64,000 bases of DNA from Massilia sp. PAMC28688 (GCF_019443445.1 NZ_CP080378.1:186001-250000); one strand, 5' to 3'. Shown: positions 50,394-59,109, numbered from the stretch's first letter. Translations and numbers: made by a program. The notes: a model not told the origin generated them from the sequence alone.

Positions 50394-50436
50394 ATTGTAG
50401 TTTCAGGCTACCGATTTTTTGGCATCGGGGGCGCAC
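50394..50436 (-). promoter_or_regulatory. possible promoter of the acidic protein gene with half-site
   Basis: On the minus strand GTGCGCCCCCGATG (50436-50423) carries only the left half of the palindrome; TACAAT (50399-50394) follows after 23 bases. Good -10, weak site. Confidence 0.4.
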
Positions 50437-50470
50437 GCCCGGCGCCAGCGGCGCGCCTGGGAGTGGACGG

Positions 50471-51274
50471 TCAAAAGGAATGCCGCATGCCGATATTGAC
50501 GGCCGCCGAGCCACCTACCGCGGCGCCATTCAAGGCGCCGGGACGCAGTTGCGTGTGCGACAGCGCCGCGTAAAAGTCCAGCTTGCGGGACATGGCGTAA
50601 GTGGCTCCCACCGCCAGTTGCTGGGCGTTCAAGTCTGCCGCGTCGCGGTCATTCTTGCGCACGAACGACGCGAGCAGCGTGGTTGCACCCATCGGCATGG
50701 CCATGCCCACCAGCACATCGCGGCTGTTGGTCGACGGCGTGCTGACCATGGCCGCTCCGTAAGGATTGTCGGGATTCCACAAGGGCGAACTGCCCCAGCC
50801 GCGGTTGGCACTGTACGCCGTGTAGGCCTTGACGGGTCCGATATCGATGTTGGCGGCAATGATGGAATTCTTGGCGTCGGTGCGCAGGCCCAGCGGCATG
50901 GAGGGCGCGACCTTGGCCACGTTCTTGTTCTGGTGTGCAATGCGGAATGTGAAAGGGCCGCCCTGGGCGCCCACGGAAATGCCCCAGGCGCGGTTGTTGC
51001 TCCGGTCGCGCTCGATGCCGTCGATGGGCAGGCGGCGCGGTTCGGCCACCGTGGCCAGGCCCATGCGCTTGCCGGGGTAGCCAAACACCTGGGTCGCGGT
51101 ATCGGTCATGCCGGGCTCGAACAGATCGTCCACCTCGATCACGGCCAGGGCGCGCTTGCCGTCCATGGTAGGCAAACTGAGCCGGAAAACATCGCCGGAA
51201 CGTGGCCCGCTTTGGGCATGCGCGAGACTCGCGCAGACGCTCAGGGACACCACCAGCAAACTTGTCGATTTCAT
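50471..51274 (-). CDS. short Burkholderiales-type porin
   Basis: 267 residues with a clear signal peptide (LLVVSLSVCASLAHA, then QSGPRSG). The C-terminal half has porin strands (AVGATYAMSRKLDFYAALSH) and ends in AVNIGMRHSF with the terminal Phe needed for outer-membrane insertion. General porins of this family are about 330-380 residues and start their first strand with a VTLYGxxD-like motif right after the signal peptide; here that part is missing, so the barrel is shorter or the gene is an internal-deletion derivative. The reading frame is otherwise open. Confidence 0.8.
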   Translation of the reverse strand: MKSTSLLVVSLSVCASLAHAQSGPRSGDVFRLSLPTMDGKRALAVIEVDDLFEPGMTDTATQVFGYPGKRMGLATVAEPRRLPIDGIERDRSNNRAWGISVGAQGGPFTFRIAHQNKNVAKVAPSMPLGLRTDAKNSIIAANIDIGPVKAYTAYSANRGWGSSPLWNPDNPYGAAMVSTPSTNSRDVLVGMAMPMGATTLLASFVRKNDRDAADLNAQQLAVGATYAMSRKLDFYAALSHTQLRPGALNGAAVGGSAAVNIGMRHSF

Positions 51275-51431
51275 TACTTGACTCCAGCATTAATTGTTCC
51301 GCTAAAGTCAGTATCTCCCCGATAGCCACAAACGCTCTGTCGGTTACCCCACACAAGCACGTGCATATATCAAGCATTCGGCTCGTTGTGCTGCGGGAGC
51401 AATCCTACACGCTAAGTAATATCGATGTTTC

Positions 51432-51818
51432 TCAAGTGAAATATGGCCAGAAAGTCAGAATGCCGATGATGAGCGAGGCCAGCGCGGCAATAAGCACGCC
51501 GCCTGCCGCAATATCCTTGGCATGCTTGACGGCCTCGCTATAGTTGGGCGACACCACGTCGCACACGTATTCCACTGCCGTATTGATGGTTTCGCCCACC
51601 CACACCATGGCCATGGCCACGATCAGCCAGCGCCAGTCGCTCGCCGACACGTTGCAGTACAGCGCCAGCGCGATGACCGCCATGGTCGCAACTGCATGCA
51701 GCCAGGCGTTGTGCTGAGTCTTGAGCATGAAAATAATGCCGGCAATTGCATAGGCAAAACTTTTCAGGCGGGCCGACAGGGTCAGCCGCTGGGGAATGCT
51801 CCCGTTCTTCACTTCCAT
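51432..51818 (-). CDS. dgkA: diacylglycerol/undecaprenol kinase DgkA family
   Basis: 128 residues from ATG 51818. It has three membrane helices and the family residues GETINTAVEYVCDVVSP (catalytic Glu and Asn-Thr) and EAVKHAKDIAAGGVLIAAL (Lys-Asp-x-Ala-Ala). This small trimeric enzyme phosphorylates diacylglycerol or undecaprenol with ATP and is unrelated to the soluble lipid kinase at 44700. GGAAAGAG lies upstream. Confidence 0.9.
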   Translation of the reverse strand: MEVKNGSIPQRLTLSARLKSFAYAIAGIIFMLKTQHNAWLHAVATMAVIALALYCNVSASDWRWLIVAMAMVWVGETINTAVEYVCDVVSPNYSEAVKHAKDIAAGGVLIAALASLIIGILTFWPYFT

Positions 51819-51915
51819 TGCTCTCTTTCCTTCAGCTTGTTCTCTGATCGCCAAATCGGCTGGCCTTGGCCGCGTCCGGGCCCGGCACCGGCGGCTATTC
51901 TCTCATGAGCCATTT

Positions 51916-52275
51916 TCAGCCAGCCTTTTTTGCCCGGTGGCCCAGCTTGAGCAAAGTCGCCAGCACGGTGTCCACGTGCTCGCCCTGCACTTCGATCACG
52001 CCATCCTTGACCGTGCCGCCCGCGCCGCACGCTGCCCGCAAGGCCTTGCCCAGCACCGCCAGTGCCGCCGCATCCAGCGCCACGCCCTTGACCAGGGTGA
52101 CGCATTTGCCGCCGCGCCCCTTGGTCTGGCGCGACACCCGGACCGCGCCATCACCGGCCACGGCCGCCTTGGCCAGTGCCTTGCAACGGCAATTGGCCAG
52201 CGGCTCGCCGCAGGCAGGGCACAGGCGGCCCGTTTCGGTGGAATACACCAGTGTGCCGGAAGAAGATTTACGCAT
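51916..52275 (-). CDS. yciH: translation initiation factor SUI1-like protein YciH
   Basis: 119 residues. An N-terminal zinc-ribbon-like pair of Cys motifs (LCPACGEPLANCRC) precedes the SUI1/eIF1 domain (TKGRGGKCVTLVKGVALD, CGAGGTVKDGVIEVQGEHVD, LLKLGHRAKKAG). YciH resembles eukaryotic eIF1 and is reported to affect initiation fidelity or act as an inhibitor of translation under stress. It stands alone. Confidence 0.93.
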   Translation of the reverse strand: MRKSSSGTLVYSTETGRLCPACGEPLANCRCKALAKAAVAGDGAVRVSRQTKGRGGKCVTLVKGVALDAAALAVLGKALRAACGAGGTVKDGVIEVQGEHVDTVLATLLKLGHRAKKAG

Positions 52276-52431
52276 GATGGAAGCAAAAAAAACAGAGGGC
52301 GCATTATCTCACCCGGCGCGCCAACAAAAAAGATGCGAGGCAAATGCATCCAGTTGTTGTTCGTTTGCGTATATGAATTGTCACTCCCGTTTCGGGACGA
52401 TTCAACTTGTCCATAGAGAAAGGTTCATACC

Positions 52432-54078
52432 ATGCACGCGCCTACCCTGCCCAAGCTCCTGCTCGCCTCTGCCATTGCCCTGTCCCTTGCCGCCTGCGGC
52501 AGTGACGACGACGCGGCCAGCGACACCCCGCCAGTCGTCACCACGCCGATCCCGCCGGTCGAAGCGGGCGACACCGTCATCCTCACCTCTGCCAATCGCC
52601 TGCTTTCCTACAACATGGACAACAGCGCCACCCTGCGCACCGGCGTGACGATCACCGGCATGCAGTCCGGTGAAAACATGGTCGGCATCGACTATCGCCC
52701 TGCCGACGGCCTGCTGTACGGCGTGGGCAGCACGGGACGGCTATATACGATCGATCCGACCACCGGCGTGGCCACCCAGAAGTCAACCCTGAGCGCCGAC
52801 GCCACCGATACCACCAATCCCTTCACCGCCATGGCCGGGACCGAGTTTGGCGTGGACTTCAACCCCGTGCCTGACCGCCTGCGCGTTGTCAGCAACACGG
52901 GCCAGAACCTGCGCATCAATGTCGACACGGGCGCCACCACCACCGACGGCAATATCAACGGCGGCGCGGCCAACACCGTCCTCACGGCCGCCGCCTACAC
53001 CAACTCCTTCGCCGGCACCGGCAGCACCACCCTGTTCGTGCTCGATGGTGCCAATGGCACGCTGTATACCCAGAACCCGCCCAACGACGGCACCCTCGCG
53101 TCGCCGGTGGCACTGGGCGTGACCGCCACCAGCGTGGGGGCGTTTGATATCGACGCGCGCAACAACCGTGGCTACGCCGTCATGACAGTTGGCGGCGTGC
53201 GCGGCATCTATGCCATCAACCTGGGCGTCACCACGGGCGCTGCCACCCTGGTCAATTCCATCGCCGCCATGGAAGACGTGCGTGGCATCGCCATTCGTAC
53301 GCCCGCTGCGCCCACCGTGTTCGGCCTGACCAGCACCAACCGCCTGGTATCGTTCCGCCCTGCCACGCCCAACACCCTGGCCACCGACGTGGCAGTGACC
53401 GGCACCGCCAGCGGCGAGCGCCTGATCGGCATCGACGTGCGCCCGCGCGACGGCGCCATGATCGGCATCGCCGCCTCGGGCCGCATCTACACCATCGACA
53501 CAGCCACTGGTGCGGCCACCCTCAAGGCCACGCTGGCTGCCGATGCGACCGACGCCACCGCGCCATTTACCGCCATCGCCGGCACCGAATTCGCTGTCGA
53601 CTTCAACCCCGTGGCCGATCGCCTGCGCGTGATCAGCAACAGTGGCCAGAACCTGCGCATCAACGTCGACACCGGCGCCACCACGACCGACGGCACCATC
53701 AACCGCGCGCCCGCCCTGCCCGCCGTAACCGCTGCCGCCTACACCAACAGCTTTGCCGGCACCACCTCCACCATGCTGCTGGTGGCCGATGCCGACAGCG
53801 ACAGCCTGGCGCTGCAAAATCCGCCCAATGACGGCACGCTGGTCAATATCGGCGGCTTCGGGCTCGATGTCAGCGGCGACGTGGGCATGGACATTGCCGG
53901 TGGCGCCAACGGCCTGGTACTGGCCGCCCTGCGCCCCGCGGGCGGGCCTGTCACCCTGTACCGCGTGAATGCGGCCACCGGCGCCGCCACGCCGGTCAAT
54001 GGCAGCACCAATGCGGCCCTGTCGGCCATTGGCACCGGTGCGGTGGACCTGGTCGACATCGCCATCGTGCTCAAATAA
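52432..54078 (+). CDS. DUF4394 lipoprotein with two tandem domain copies
   Basis: 548 residues. Lipobox SLAAC, an Asp-rich and Pro-rich linker, then two ~245-residue DUF4394 copies (starting near residues 60 and 305). Each has the same landmarks: ITSANRLLSY or LTSTNRLVSF, GIDYRPADGLLYGVGSTGRL or GIDVRPRDGAMIGIAASGRI, FGVDFNPVPDRLRVVSN or FAVDFNPVADRLRVISN, and QNLRINVDTGATTTDG in both. The fold is likely a beta-propeller on the cell surface or in the periplasm; the function of DUF4394 is unknown. The two halves are clearly an internal duplication. Confidence 0.88.
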   Translation: MHAPTLPKLLLASAIALSLAACGSDDDAASDTPPVVTTPIPPVEAGDTVILTSANRLLSYNMDNSATLRTGVTITGMQSGENMVGIDYRPADGLLYGVGSTGRLYTIDPTTGVATQKSTLSADATDTTNPFTAMAGTEFGVDFNPVPDRLRVVSNTGQNLRINVDTGATTTDGNINGGAANTVLTAAAYTNSFAGTGSTTLFVLDGANGTLYTQNPPNDGTLASPVALGVTATSVGAFDIDARNNRGYAVMTVGGVRGIYAINLGVTTGAATLVNSIAAMEDVRGIAIRTPAAPTVFGLTSTNRLVSFRPATPNTLATDVAVTGTASGERLIGIDVRPRDGAMIGIAASGRIYTIDTATGAATLKATLAADATDATAPFTAIAGTEFAVDFNPVADRLRVISNSGQNLRINVDTGATTTDGTINRAPALPAVTAAAYTNSFAGTTSTMLLVADADSDSLALQNPPNDGTLVNIGGFGLDVSGDVGMDIAGGANGLVLAALRPAGGPVTLYRVNAATGAATPVNGSTNAALSAIGTGAVDLVDIAIVLK

Positions 54079-54197
54079 GCGGGCACACCCCGTCGCGCGG
54101 CAGGTGACGGGGTAGCGCAATTCATCCTCAGCGCATCGTGCCTTCACATTGCGGCCCTAAAGTGCAGCTATCGACTTTAACCAGGATGGGGATCATC

Positions 54198-54506
54198 ATG
54201 AATACAACGATGGGCAATGGCCGCGGTGGCGCCGAAAACAACATCAGCCGGGATATCGCCCGGGTGCTCGCGGGCACCGGCCTGCTGCTGCTTGTTCCAC
54301 TGGCGGCCATGCAGTTCACGGACGAAGTGGTCTGGACGCTGTCCGACTTCGTGTTTGCCGCCCTGCTGATCGCAGGTACCGGCATTGCTTATGTCCTTAT
54401 CGCCAGCAAAGTCAAGACCAGCCGCCAGCGCATGATCACCGCCGCCGTGCTGGCCTGTGTCTTCCTGACGGTGTGGGCCGAACTGGCGGTAGGCCTGTTG
54501 GACTGA
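54198..54506 (+). CDS. small membrane protein of unknown function
   Basis: 102 residues from ATG 54198, with GGGG eight bases upstream; earlier in-frame codons have no ribosome site. Three hydrophobic segments (VLAGTGLLLLVPLAAMQF, DFVFAALLIAGTGIAYVLIA and MITAAVLACVFLTVWAELAV) suggest a three-helix inner-membrane protein. No family is recognised with confidence. A strong bidirectional terminator follows. Confidence 0.75.
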   Translation: MNTTMGNGRGGAENNISRDIARVLAGTGLLLLVPLAAMQFTDEVVWTLSDFVFAALLIAGTGIAYVLIASKVKTSRQRMITAAVLACVFLTVWAELAVGLLD

Positions 54507-54527
54507 AGGCGCCGAAGGCCACCCGCG

Positions 54528-54554
54528 AAAAGCCAGCGTGATGCTGGCTTTTTT
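54528..54554. terminator. bidirectional Rho-independent terminator
   Basis: AAAGCCAGC / GCTGGCTTT with a five-base loop and T6 on the plus strand (three or four T on the minus strand), between convergent genes. Confidence 0.9.
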
Positions 54555-54564
54555 ACGTGCGGCG

Positions 54565-55449
54565 CTAGAGCGGCACCTGGACGCGTGCCTTGATATGTTT
54601 GAGGTTGGCGATGATCGTAAAGGTCATTACCACCAGCAGCGACCACGAGCTCCATTTCCCCACGTGCACCATGGACCAGGCGCCGAGCTGGTTGGGATAC
54701 TTCCAGATGCCGAAAAAGGTACTGATGTTTTCGGCCAGCCAGATAAAAAACCCGATCAGCACAAAGGCAAGCAGCAAGGGCATCGTGCGGTCAACGTCCA
54801 GTGGCCGGTAGATGACGGTGGCGCGTGCGTACAGCCCCAGTGCGCACGCTGCGACGTACCAGCGGTAGTCGCCAATGAAATGATGGGTAAAGAAGTTGGC
54901 GTAAATGAGAATGGCAATGAGCGCGGCCATCCAGTAAGGCGGGTGATGCCGGATGCGCAGGTCAAACAGGCGCCAGGCCTGGATCATGTAGCTGCCCACG
55001 GCCGCATACATGAATCCCGCAAACAGGGGCACCCCAAACAGCTTGGTGTACGCAAAGTCGGGATAGGCCCATGACTTGATCCCGCTCGACGTCTTGAATA
55101 CCTCCAGCGCGAAACCGATCACGTGGAACAGCGTGACCGCCTTGAGCTCATCGACCGTTTCGAGCCGCGACCAGACCATCCATGCCTGGATGCCGAGTGC
55201 CACCACAAGCAGCACGTCGTAGCGGGGAAGGCCGAGCAACCCGGCCCGGGGCACCGTAAACACCGCGAGAAAGAACAGTCCCACGAACAGGCAGGCGCGC
55301 GCGTTCTTGATGCCGAAGTAAATGAATTCTGTCAGCCAGCGCGCCGGGCCGGTGAGCGCCGGGCGCGCATGGTGGGCGGACAAGCGCGCATCAAGGGTGC
55401 TGATGCGCAAGGTGGAAAGCAGGGACAGCGTCTGGCCGGACAATTTCAC
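54565..55449 (-). CDS. DUF817 family membrane protein
   Basis: 294 residues from GTG 55449, chosen because GGAG lies five bases upstream; the ATG at 55491 has no ribosome site, and a still earlier TTG only looks good because the terminator of the next gene supplies GGGAG. About seven to eight membrane helices (FVGLFFLAVFTVPRAGLL, VLLVVALGIQAWMVW, MAALIAILIYANFFTHHF and others) with the DUF817 segments EFIYFGIKNARACLF, GIKSWAYPDFAYTKLFGVPL and GIWKYPNQLGAWSMVH. The function is unknown. Confidence 0.85.
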   Translation of the reverse strand: MKLSGQTLSLLSTLRISTLDARLSAHHARPALTGPARWLTEFIYFGIKNARACLFVGLFFLAVFTVPRAGLLGLPRYDVLLVVALGIQAWMVWSRLETVDELKAVTLFHVIGFALEVFKTSSGIKSWAYPDFAYTKLFGVPLFAGFMYAAVGSYMIQAWRLFDLRIRHHPPYWMAALIAILIYANFFTHHFIGDYRWYVAACALGLYARATVIYRPLDVDRTMPLLLAFVLIGFFIWLAENISTFFGIWKYPNQLGAWSMVHVGKWSSWSLLVVMTFTIIANLKHIKARVQVPL

Positions 55450-55533
55450 AGTCACTCCAAAAAAAACGAGGGCATATGCCACCTCTTGCATGGTGAGGAG
55501 TGTGTGTGAAGTGACGATGAAGTGGCCGAAATC

Positions 55534-55564
55534 AAAAAAAGGGAACGCCAATGACGGCGCTCCC
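55534..55564 (-). terminator. Rho-independent terminator of the S8 protease gene
   Basis: On the minus strand GGGAGCGCC / GGCGTTCCC (one G-T pair), six-base loop and a T7 tail, 36 bases after the protease stop. Confidence 0.88.
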
Positions 55565-55599
55565 TTGTACGCACGACCGGGGTGCGGTCACGCCCCTTG

Positions 55600-57441
55600 T
55601 TACCAGCTCAGCTTGAGCGAATATTTGCCGCCGACCGCGCCCGTGCCCCCGCTGTAGTACACCACGCGTACATAACGGGCCATGGTCGTGCTGTTGTAGT
55701 TGGTCACGGAAACCGCATCAGTGGCGCCAGGTCCATTCTCGCTCTTGCCGAGCAAGCCGCCATTGGCGCCGTACACCAGCAGATCGTAATCTGCATTCGC
55801 GCTGCCGGGAATCAAGGTCGAGCTGAGCGTCTTGCCGGGCGGCAGTTGCACCAGGAAGATATCGGTATCGCTCCAGCTGCCCATGCTGCCTTGCACGGTC
55901 GTGCCGCTGGTAGCGACAATATTGGCGCTGCTCATGCCATTGTTCGGCTCCACTTCGGTTCTGAGCAGCGGATCGGTGGTCGGTGGCGGTGGCGTCACGG
56001 TGCCGCCCATGGCAAGCACGGCTGCGGTGGCATCGACCACCCCCGTGCCGCAGCCATTGCATGCTGCCGCAAAAGCGCGGGTGGTGGACTTGAGCCTGGA
56101 TTCAAGTTCGTCGACGGTGACCGATGGTTTCTTCGCGATCATCAATGCTGCCACCCCGGCCACGTGCGGCGCGGCCATTGACGTGCCCTGCTGATACGAA
56201 TAGCTGTCCGCACCCGGGGTGGTGGTGCCGGCGTTGTGGGTGGACAGGATACCGTTGGCATTGACCTGGGTGTCGCCACCGGGCGCGGCAACATCGATGA
56301 CTGCGCCATAGTTGGAGTACCAGGCACGTCCACCGGAACGATTGACCGCTGCAACGGTCGTCACGCCTGCGCAGTTGGCCGGCGTGAAGCCGCTGGCATC
56401 CGTGTTGTCGTTGCCTGCCGCAACAATGACAATGCTGCCGCGTGCGCGTGCGCCATTAATCGCCGTCTGGGTGGTGGTGTCGCAGGTGCCGGGGCCACCG
56501 AGCGACAAATTGATCACCCGCGCCGGGTTGGCATTGGCCGGTACGCCTGCAACCGCACCGCCGGACGACCAGATGATGGCATCGGCAATGTCGGACGTAT
56601 AGCCACCGCATTTGCCGAGTACGCGGGCCGGCACCACCTTGGCATTGAATGCCACGCCGGCCACGCCCACGCCGTTATTGGTACGGGCGGCGATGGTCCC
56701 CGCCACGTGGGTGCCGTGCCAGCTCGAATTGGTATTTTGCGCCGGGCGCCCGAAGCCGCACTGGTTCGCGATCAGCGAGTCGCCCGTATCGGTGGCATCG
56801 GCATCGCGGCCGCCACCGTCATTGGCCACGCTGGCGTTACTGATGAAGTCGTAGCCGGGCAAGAGATTGGCGGCCAGGTCGGGGTGCGGCCGAAAGCCGG
56901 TATCGATCACGGCCACGGTCACGCCAACACCGGTGGACTGGTCCCACGCTGCCGGCAGGCGCAGGCCGCCTGCCGCTTCAAAATAATGCCATTGCTCGTT
57001 GTAGCGCGAATCGGTCGGCGTCATCAAGGCCTGCAGCATGCGGTCCGGCTCGGCGTATTCAACCGACGGGTCGCGCGCCTTCAGGTCTGCCGCCAGCGCG
57101 GCCACATCCTTGACGGACATTTTTCGGTCGAGCTCGAACACCTGGGCACCGGTCGCGGTCGTGCGCGCCGCTTTCATGGTCACGCCCAGCTGCTGGCCGG
57201 CGCGGGCGGCAAAGGCCATGCGGCTGCTGCTCATGGGCGCCGCCATTGCACCCTGCTTGCCGCTTGTGGCGGCAGCGCGGTACTTGACGATCATGCGGTC
57301 GGTATCGGCGGCGTAGTGCCTGGCAGCGGCATTGGGCTGCAAATCCGGCATACCGGCCACTGCCACCATCGGGCCAGTTGCCAGCATGACGGCGGCGGCC
57401 ATTTTTAAAAGGGTTGGATAGTTCAACTGCGATTGCTTCAT
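55600..57441 (-). CDS. secreted S8 (subtilisin-like) serine protease with PPC domain
   Basis: 613 residues from ATG 57441 (GAGGA upstream). Signal peptide (LLKMAAAVMLATGPMVAVAG), an I9-type propeptide (~35-145, DRMIVKYRAAATSG, ARDPSVEYAEPDRML), then the catalytic domain with Asp in VAVIDTGFRPHPDL, His in SSWHGTHVAGTIAAR and Ser in QQGTSMAAPHVAGVAAL. The last ~100 residues are a bacterial pre-peptidase C-terminal (PPC) domain (DTDIFLVQLPPGKTLSSTL). It should be an extracellular protease activated by self-cleavage. Its upstream region carries a consensus-like promoter covered by two perfect palindromes. Confidence 0.94.
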   Translation of the reverse strand: MKQSQLNYPTLLKMAAAVMLATGPMVAVAGMPDLQPNAAARHYAADTDRMIVKYRAAATSGKQGAMAAPMSSSRMAFAARAGQQLGVTMKAARTTATGAQVFELDRKMSVKDVAALAADLKARDPSVEYAEPDRMLQALMTPTDSRYNEQWHYFEAAGGLRLPAAWDQSTGVGVTVAVIDTGFRPHPDLAANLLPGYDFISNASVANDGGGRDADATDTGDSLIANQCGFGRPAQNTNSSWHGTHVAGTIAARTNNGVGVAGVAFNAKVVPARVLGKCGGYTSDIADAIIWSSGGAVAGVPANANPARVINLSLGGPGTCDTTTQTAINGARARGSIVIVAAGNDNTDASGFTPANCAGVTTVAAVNRSGGRAWYSNYGAVIDVAAPGGDTQVNANGILSTHNAGTTTPGADSYSYQQGTSMAAPHVAGVAALMIAKKPSVTVDELESRLKSTTRAFAAACNGCGTGVVDATAAVLAMGGTVTPPPPTTDPLLRTEVEPNNGMSSANIVATSGTTVQGSMGSWSDTDIFLVQLPPGKTLSSTLIPGSANADYDLLVYGANGGLLGKSENGPGATDAVSVTNYNSTTMARYVRVVYYSGGTGAVGGKYSLKLSW

Positions 57442-57652
57442 GTCGTTTCCTCTGACTCCGTAAGAATTTATGGAGGAAGACGCAGGCATTACCTTTGTCG
57501 TCCAGTTATTCCCGTTATTCGCGGGACCCGCTTCTGAGTAGCGAGCTCTGCAATGTAAGACGTAATCACAGGCGCAGGACAACTGGTCTAGACAACTGTG
57601 CCGATTTCGGCGCGGTAGTCACATGAAATTCACACAGCATAAAATGTTTTTG

Positions 57653-57695
57653 TTGCATTATTTCTTGAAATAATGCAAATGTAAAATTTACATTT
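57653..57695. repeat. two adjacent perfect AT-rich inverted repeats
   Basis: TTGCATTATTTC-tt-GAAATAATGCAA (57653-57678) is a perfect 12-bp pair; AAATGTAAA-a-TTTACATTT (57677-57695) is a perfect 9-bp pair. They overlap by two bases and cover the -35 and -10 of the protease promoter. Confidence 0.9.
57657..57685 (-). promoter_or_regulatory. sigma-70 type promoter of the S8 protease
   Basis: On the minus strand TTTACA (57685-57680), 17 bases, AATAAT (57662-57657): five of six matches to each consensus hexamer. Confidence 0.65.
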
Positions 57696-57726
57696 AACTG
57701 TTGGGCAGTTTTTCCCTTCACAAGCG

Positions 57727-57754
57727 AAAACGCCACGATCGACTCGTGGCGTTT
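57727..57754 (-). terminator. Rho-independent terminator of the Gln/Ser-rich protein gene
   Basis: On the minus strand AAACGCCACG / CGTGGCGTTT, seven-base loop, T4 tail, 46 bases after the stop. Confidence 0.8.
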
Positions 57755-57799
57755 CCGTATGACTGGGCGGAGGACCTGCCCTCCGCATCTGGCTAGCCC

Positions 57800-58225
57800 T
57801 TAACGGCCGCCGACATTGCCTGGCTTCTTGCCGGCACCCTGGTTATATGACTGCTGGCTGTCCGAGCGCTCCATCTGCGACTCGCGCGAGGCCGACTGCT
57901 TGTTGCCGGAACTCTGGGACGACTGCTTGTTGTCGGACTTTTGCGAAGACGACTGCTGATTACCAGACTGCGAGCCGGATTGCATATTGCCCCCATTCTG
58001 CGAGGACGACTGCTGGCTGCCGGATTGCTTCGACGACGACTGCTGGTTGCCGGATTGCCTGGACGCCGACTGCTGATTGCCCGCATTTTGCGACGCCGAC
58101 TGCTGGCTGCCCGCGTTTTGCGAACCCGACTGCATATTGTTCATTGAATCTTCCGACGAACCCGACTTGTTGCCGCCCTGGGACATATGCTTACCGCCTT
58201 GCTGGTTTTTGCTCTTGCTAGTCAT
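57800..58225 (-). CDS. Gln/Ser/Asn-rich tandem-repeat protein
   Basis: 141 residues, AAGGAG nine bases upstream. After a short polar start (MTSKSKNQQGGKHMSQGGNK) it consists of ten-residue repeats of the type SQNAGNQQSA, SRQSGNQQSS, SKQSGSQQSS (30-bp units in the DNA, about six clear copies near 57960-58130), then a Ser/Lys/Gln tail. It has almost no hydrophobic residues, so it is disordered and prion-like in composition; no signal peptide. Such proteins are sometimes desiccation- or stress-related hydrophilins, but no function is shown. A CGTAC half-site lies upstream but its spacing to a -10 is unconvincing. Confidence 0.75.
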   Translation of the reverse strand: MTSKSKNQQGGKHMSQGGNKSGSSEDSMNNMQSGSQNAGSQQSASQNAGNQQSASRQSGNQQSSSKQSGSQQSSSQNGGNMQSGSQSGNQQSSSQKSDNKQSSQSSGNKQSASRESQMERSDSQQSYNQGAGKKPGNVGGR

Positions 58226-58461
58226 AAATGATCTCCTTGAGTCTGATAACTGAGGAAACGTACCACTGATGTGTACGTCTGCTTGAGTGAGACTATCTTA
58301 ACCAGCTCGGCCTTACTCTGCCTCGGCGGTTCGGCAGGCTGTTTGTCGGACTAGGGGAAGCTTCCTTGTAGGACGAGTCACGCGGACCACGAGACGCACC
58401 GCGTTCGCCTGGCCAGGGGCCAGGGACTGCGCCCCGCCTGGGCACGCCGCCATCCGCCTGC

Positions 58462-58860
58462 TTACCGGGCCTTGACCCGGTGAAGCGCGCACAGCTTGTT
58501 GCCATCCGGATCGCGCACATAGGCCAGATGCATGGCGCCGAGCTGGCTTTCACGCGGGCCAGGCGGCTCTTCGCACGAGGTGCCGCCATTGGCCACTGCC
58601 ACATCATGGAACTGCACGACCTGCTCCGGCGAATGGCACTTGAAGCCGATGGTGCCCCCATTGGCGGCGGTGGCCGCTTCCCCATTGATCGGCTCGCTCA
58701 CGCAAAAGGTGCTGCCGTCGTGGCGATAGAACAGCCTGGTGTGGCCACTGGCAGCCACATCGCGGTGGGGCTCGCCCGCACCCAGCATGCCGAGCAAGGC
58801 ATCGTAAAAGCGCTTCGACCGTTCGATATCGTTCGACCCAACCATCACATGATTAAACAT
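58462..58860 (-). CDS. VOC (glyoxalase/bleomycin resistance) family protein
   Basis: 132 residues with the paired beta-alpha-beta-beta-beta units of the vicinal-oxygen-chelate fold: MFNHVMVGSNDIERSKRFYD, ASGHTRLFYRHDGSTFCVSE, NGGTIGFKCHSPEQVVQFHD and HLAYVRDPDGNKLCALHRV. Metal ligands are probably the His near the start and the conserved Glu/His in the second half. Small stand-alone members are often annotated as lactoylglutathione-lyase-like, but the substrate is unknown. Confidence 0.88.
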   Translation of the reverse strand: MFNHVMVGSNDIERSKRFYDALLGMLGAGEPHRDVAASGHTRLFYRHDGSTFCVSEPINGEAATAANGGTIGFKCHSPEQVVQFHDVAVANGGTSCEEPPGPRESQLGAMHLAYVRDPDGNKLCALHRVKAR

Positions 58861-59109
58861 TTCCCGTCCTCGAAGTGAGCATTGTTGTCCAAATTTTTTA
58901 TAGAGTATAAGGCAACACGGCCGGCCCGCAACAGTGGCCTACCACCACGTACATATATCAGTGGCCGCACTCACATTATTGATGCTAGTATCATTTTTGG
59001 ATACGCTTCCAATGAAGATGCGATTCAGCTAGTCGGGAAGACCTGCCCGCGGATGCCTTCATCCATGGGCAAGTCCACCTGTCACTTTATAAAAACCATT
59101 CGAGACAAC

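Larger units (their letters stand above)
57442..57799. other. 358-bp regulatory region upstream of the S8 protease
   Basis: No gene is seen. It contains, from right to left in the minus direction: the terminator of the repeat-protein gene, two AT-rich perfect inverted repeats with an embedded promoter, and a leader of about 210 bases before the protease ATG. The AT-rich block 57620-57700 stands out against the GC-rich surroundings. Confidence 0.7.

Noticed and set aside
55491..55551. Earlier starts (ATG 55491, TTG 55551) for the DUF817 gene
   Set aside because: The ATG has no ribosome site, and the GGGAG before the TTG is part of the terminator stem of the protease gene.
58245..58286. CGTAC half-sites upstream of the Gln/Ser-rich gene
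   Set aside because: The halves are arranged CGTAC-N9-GTACG, the reverse of the regulon site, and the hexamer at 22 bases (GTTATC) is poor.
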